DNA of 7,014 nt from Parvularcula sp. (GTDB lineage: Bacteria > Pseudomonadota > Alphaproteobacteria > Caulobacterales > Parvularculaceae): NCBI GenBank assembly GCA_003506635.1, contig DNZB01000310.1, positions 703 through 7,716 on the forward strand, written 5' to 3'. This document shows, in pieces, positions 6,258-7,014 of this stretch. Position 1 is the first letter of the stretch. Each line of letters starts with the position of its first letter. The position numbers and the translations under genes are program-made. Under the pieces are notes generated by a model, which was not told the origin of the DNA, made no database searches, and saw only the letters and a list, made by a program, of their open reading frames with translations.

Positions 6258-7014
6258 CTATTGCGCCGCCGTCGAAAAAGCTTCGCCGCTGATCGCGGCC
6301 CATGTCTCGGCGGGCGTTGCAAGCGGATTGCGGTCCAGCACCGCGAATGTGGCGCGCCGCCCCGGAGCAATGACGCCGCGCGACGCTTCTTCGCCCAATG
6401 CGAAGGCGGCGTCTGTGGTGATCGCTTCAAGGGCTTCCTGGGGCGCCAGACGCAAGGGCCCGCTGTCAAGCAAGCGCTTGCCGGCCGCAGCAAGGAAACG
6501 ATTGTCGCCTTCGGCGGGGGCGATCGCGATCACTCCGGAAATCGGGAACATGGCGCCGTTATTCTCGCCGTCGCCGCTGCGCGGCGGCGGGTCGCACGCA
6601 TCAGGCAGGACCTCATCCGAAAGAATCAGGGCCACGTTGAGGGCCGTCAGCAATTCTACCGTTTCCGGCGAAACCGTACCTCGCCCTTCGATCGAAAGTC
6701 TGCCGATGGCGGCCTTCGCCGGAATTCGCCGGACGGCCTCGATTGCCGCCGCAAGGGCGACTTGTCCTGACGCCACGACGCGAATGGGCCGGCCATTCGT
6801 CGATCCCGCGGCGATCTCCTCCGCGAGAATCGCCCCCTGGCAGGGGACCTCGATGACGCCCGGCGAATTCGGGGGGAGCCGAACATCGACAAAGGCCGGC
6901 ATCAAGGTTCGCCGCAAGAACCGTTCATCGAACGCGGCGCCGGGATAGGCCTGCACCAGATCGTCGATGCCGCCGACATCGACAATCACGCCGTCCTTGA
7001 CGATCACCGCTTCG
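6258..7014 (-). CDS. Degenerate amidohydrolase-like protein, 5' end beyond the window
   Basis: The frame is open to the right edge (at least 252 codons). A GTG at 7005-7007 is probably internal, since the preceding codons give EA and complete the strand E-A-V-I-V-K-D-G-V-I-V-D-V-G, typical of the N-terminal beta domain of amidohydrolases. Numbering from that GTG, LMPAFVDVRL (35-44) sits where the family has LMPGFVDxHxH, but both histidines are absent. VVASGQVALAAAIEAV (77-92) matches the VHAxGDxAxxxAxxAx segment of the Amidohydrolase_3 group without its His and Asp, and LSIEG (104-108) replaces IEH. The C-terminal TTDAAFALGEEASRGVIAPG (197-216) and ATFAVLDRNPL (219-229) are well kept. From the HxH site to the end there are about 210 residues, whereas full enzymes have around 400 or more, so much of the barrel is missing. 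The reading frame is intact and codon use matches its neighbours. It is either a protein that has lost catalysis but been retained, or an eroding deletion product. It converges with rfbC, stops 3 bp apart. Confidence 0.65.
   Translation of the reverse strand, partial: EAVIVKDGVIVDVGGIDDLVQAYPGAAFDERFLRRTLMPAFVDVRLPPNSPGVIEVPCQGAILAEEIAAGSTNGRPIRVVASGQVALAAAIEAVRRIPAKAAIGRLSIEGRGTVSPETVELLTALNVALILSDEVLPDACDPPPRSGDGENNGAMFPISGVIAIAPAEGDNRFLAAAGKRLLDSGPLRLAPQEALEAITTDAAFALGEEASRGVIAPGRRATFAVLDRNPLATPAETWAAISGEAFSTAAQ

Noticed and set aside
6235..6300. Possible bidirectional terminator between the convergent rfbC and amidohydrolase-like genes
   Set aside because: Only 3 bp separate the stops, and I could find no stable GC stem with a T-run on either strand around them.
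6127..6948. A 273-codon open frame on the plus strand over the rfbC end and the amidohydrolase-like gene
   Set aside because: It lies antisense to the amidohydrolase-like frame, which has recognisable family segments, and its own product is Arg/Ser/Ala-rich without motifs.

Overview
This GC-rich window is densely coded, with almost every base inside a long open frame. Gene content and protein style (Ala/Arg-rich) suggest an alphaproteobacterium; that is an inference, and no rRNA or other phylogenetic marker is present. No tRNA, rRNA, CRISPR array, insertion sequence or phage gene was seen.

Layout. The left half is read on the minus strand, right to left: a small sulfotransferase (3258-4151), a polytopic O-antigen ligase/polymerase-like protein (1660-3261, overlapping it by ATGA), a 155-bp gap holding a strong imperfect palindrome, a TolC-family outer membrane channel (74-1504), and the first 25 codons of a further gene (1-77, again an ATGA overlap), probably the ABC transporter of a type I secretion system. 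The right half starts from a 156-bp divergent intergenic region at 4152-4307. On the plus strand it holds a Wzx-type flippase (4308-5672) and a dTDP-4-dehydrorhamnose 3,5-epimerase, RfbC/RmlC (5700-6254). Tail-to-tail with rfbC, 3 bp apart, lies the 3' part of a minus-strand gene running off the right edge (6258-7014). It resembles amidohydrolases but has lost every recognisable metal-binding motif and most of the barrel.

How the genes fit together. Flippase, polymerase/ligase, RfbC and sulfotransferase are what is needed to export, join and decorate a cell-surface polysaccharide containing a deoxyhexose such as rhamnose, possibly sulfated. No glycosyltransferase lies in the window, so the rest of the pathway must be elsewhere. 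The TolC-family gene and the partial gene after it look like a separate unit for type I secretion, typically of large RTX-type surface or secreted proteins. The glycan and secretion units are adjacent, but nothing seen directly shows they act together.

The features most worth a second look are the degenerate amidohydrolase-like protein, the coupled sulfotransferase-polymerase pair, and the palindrome at 1602-1649. I found no clearly new multi-gene system.
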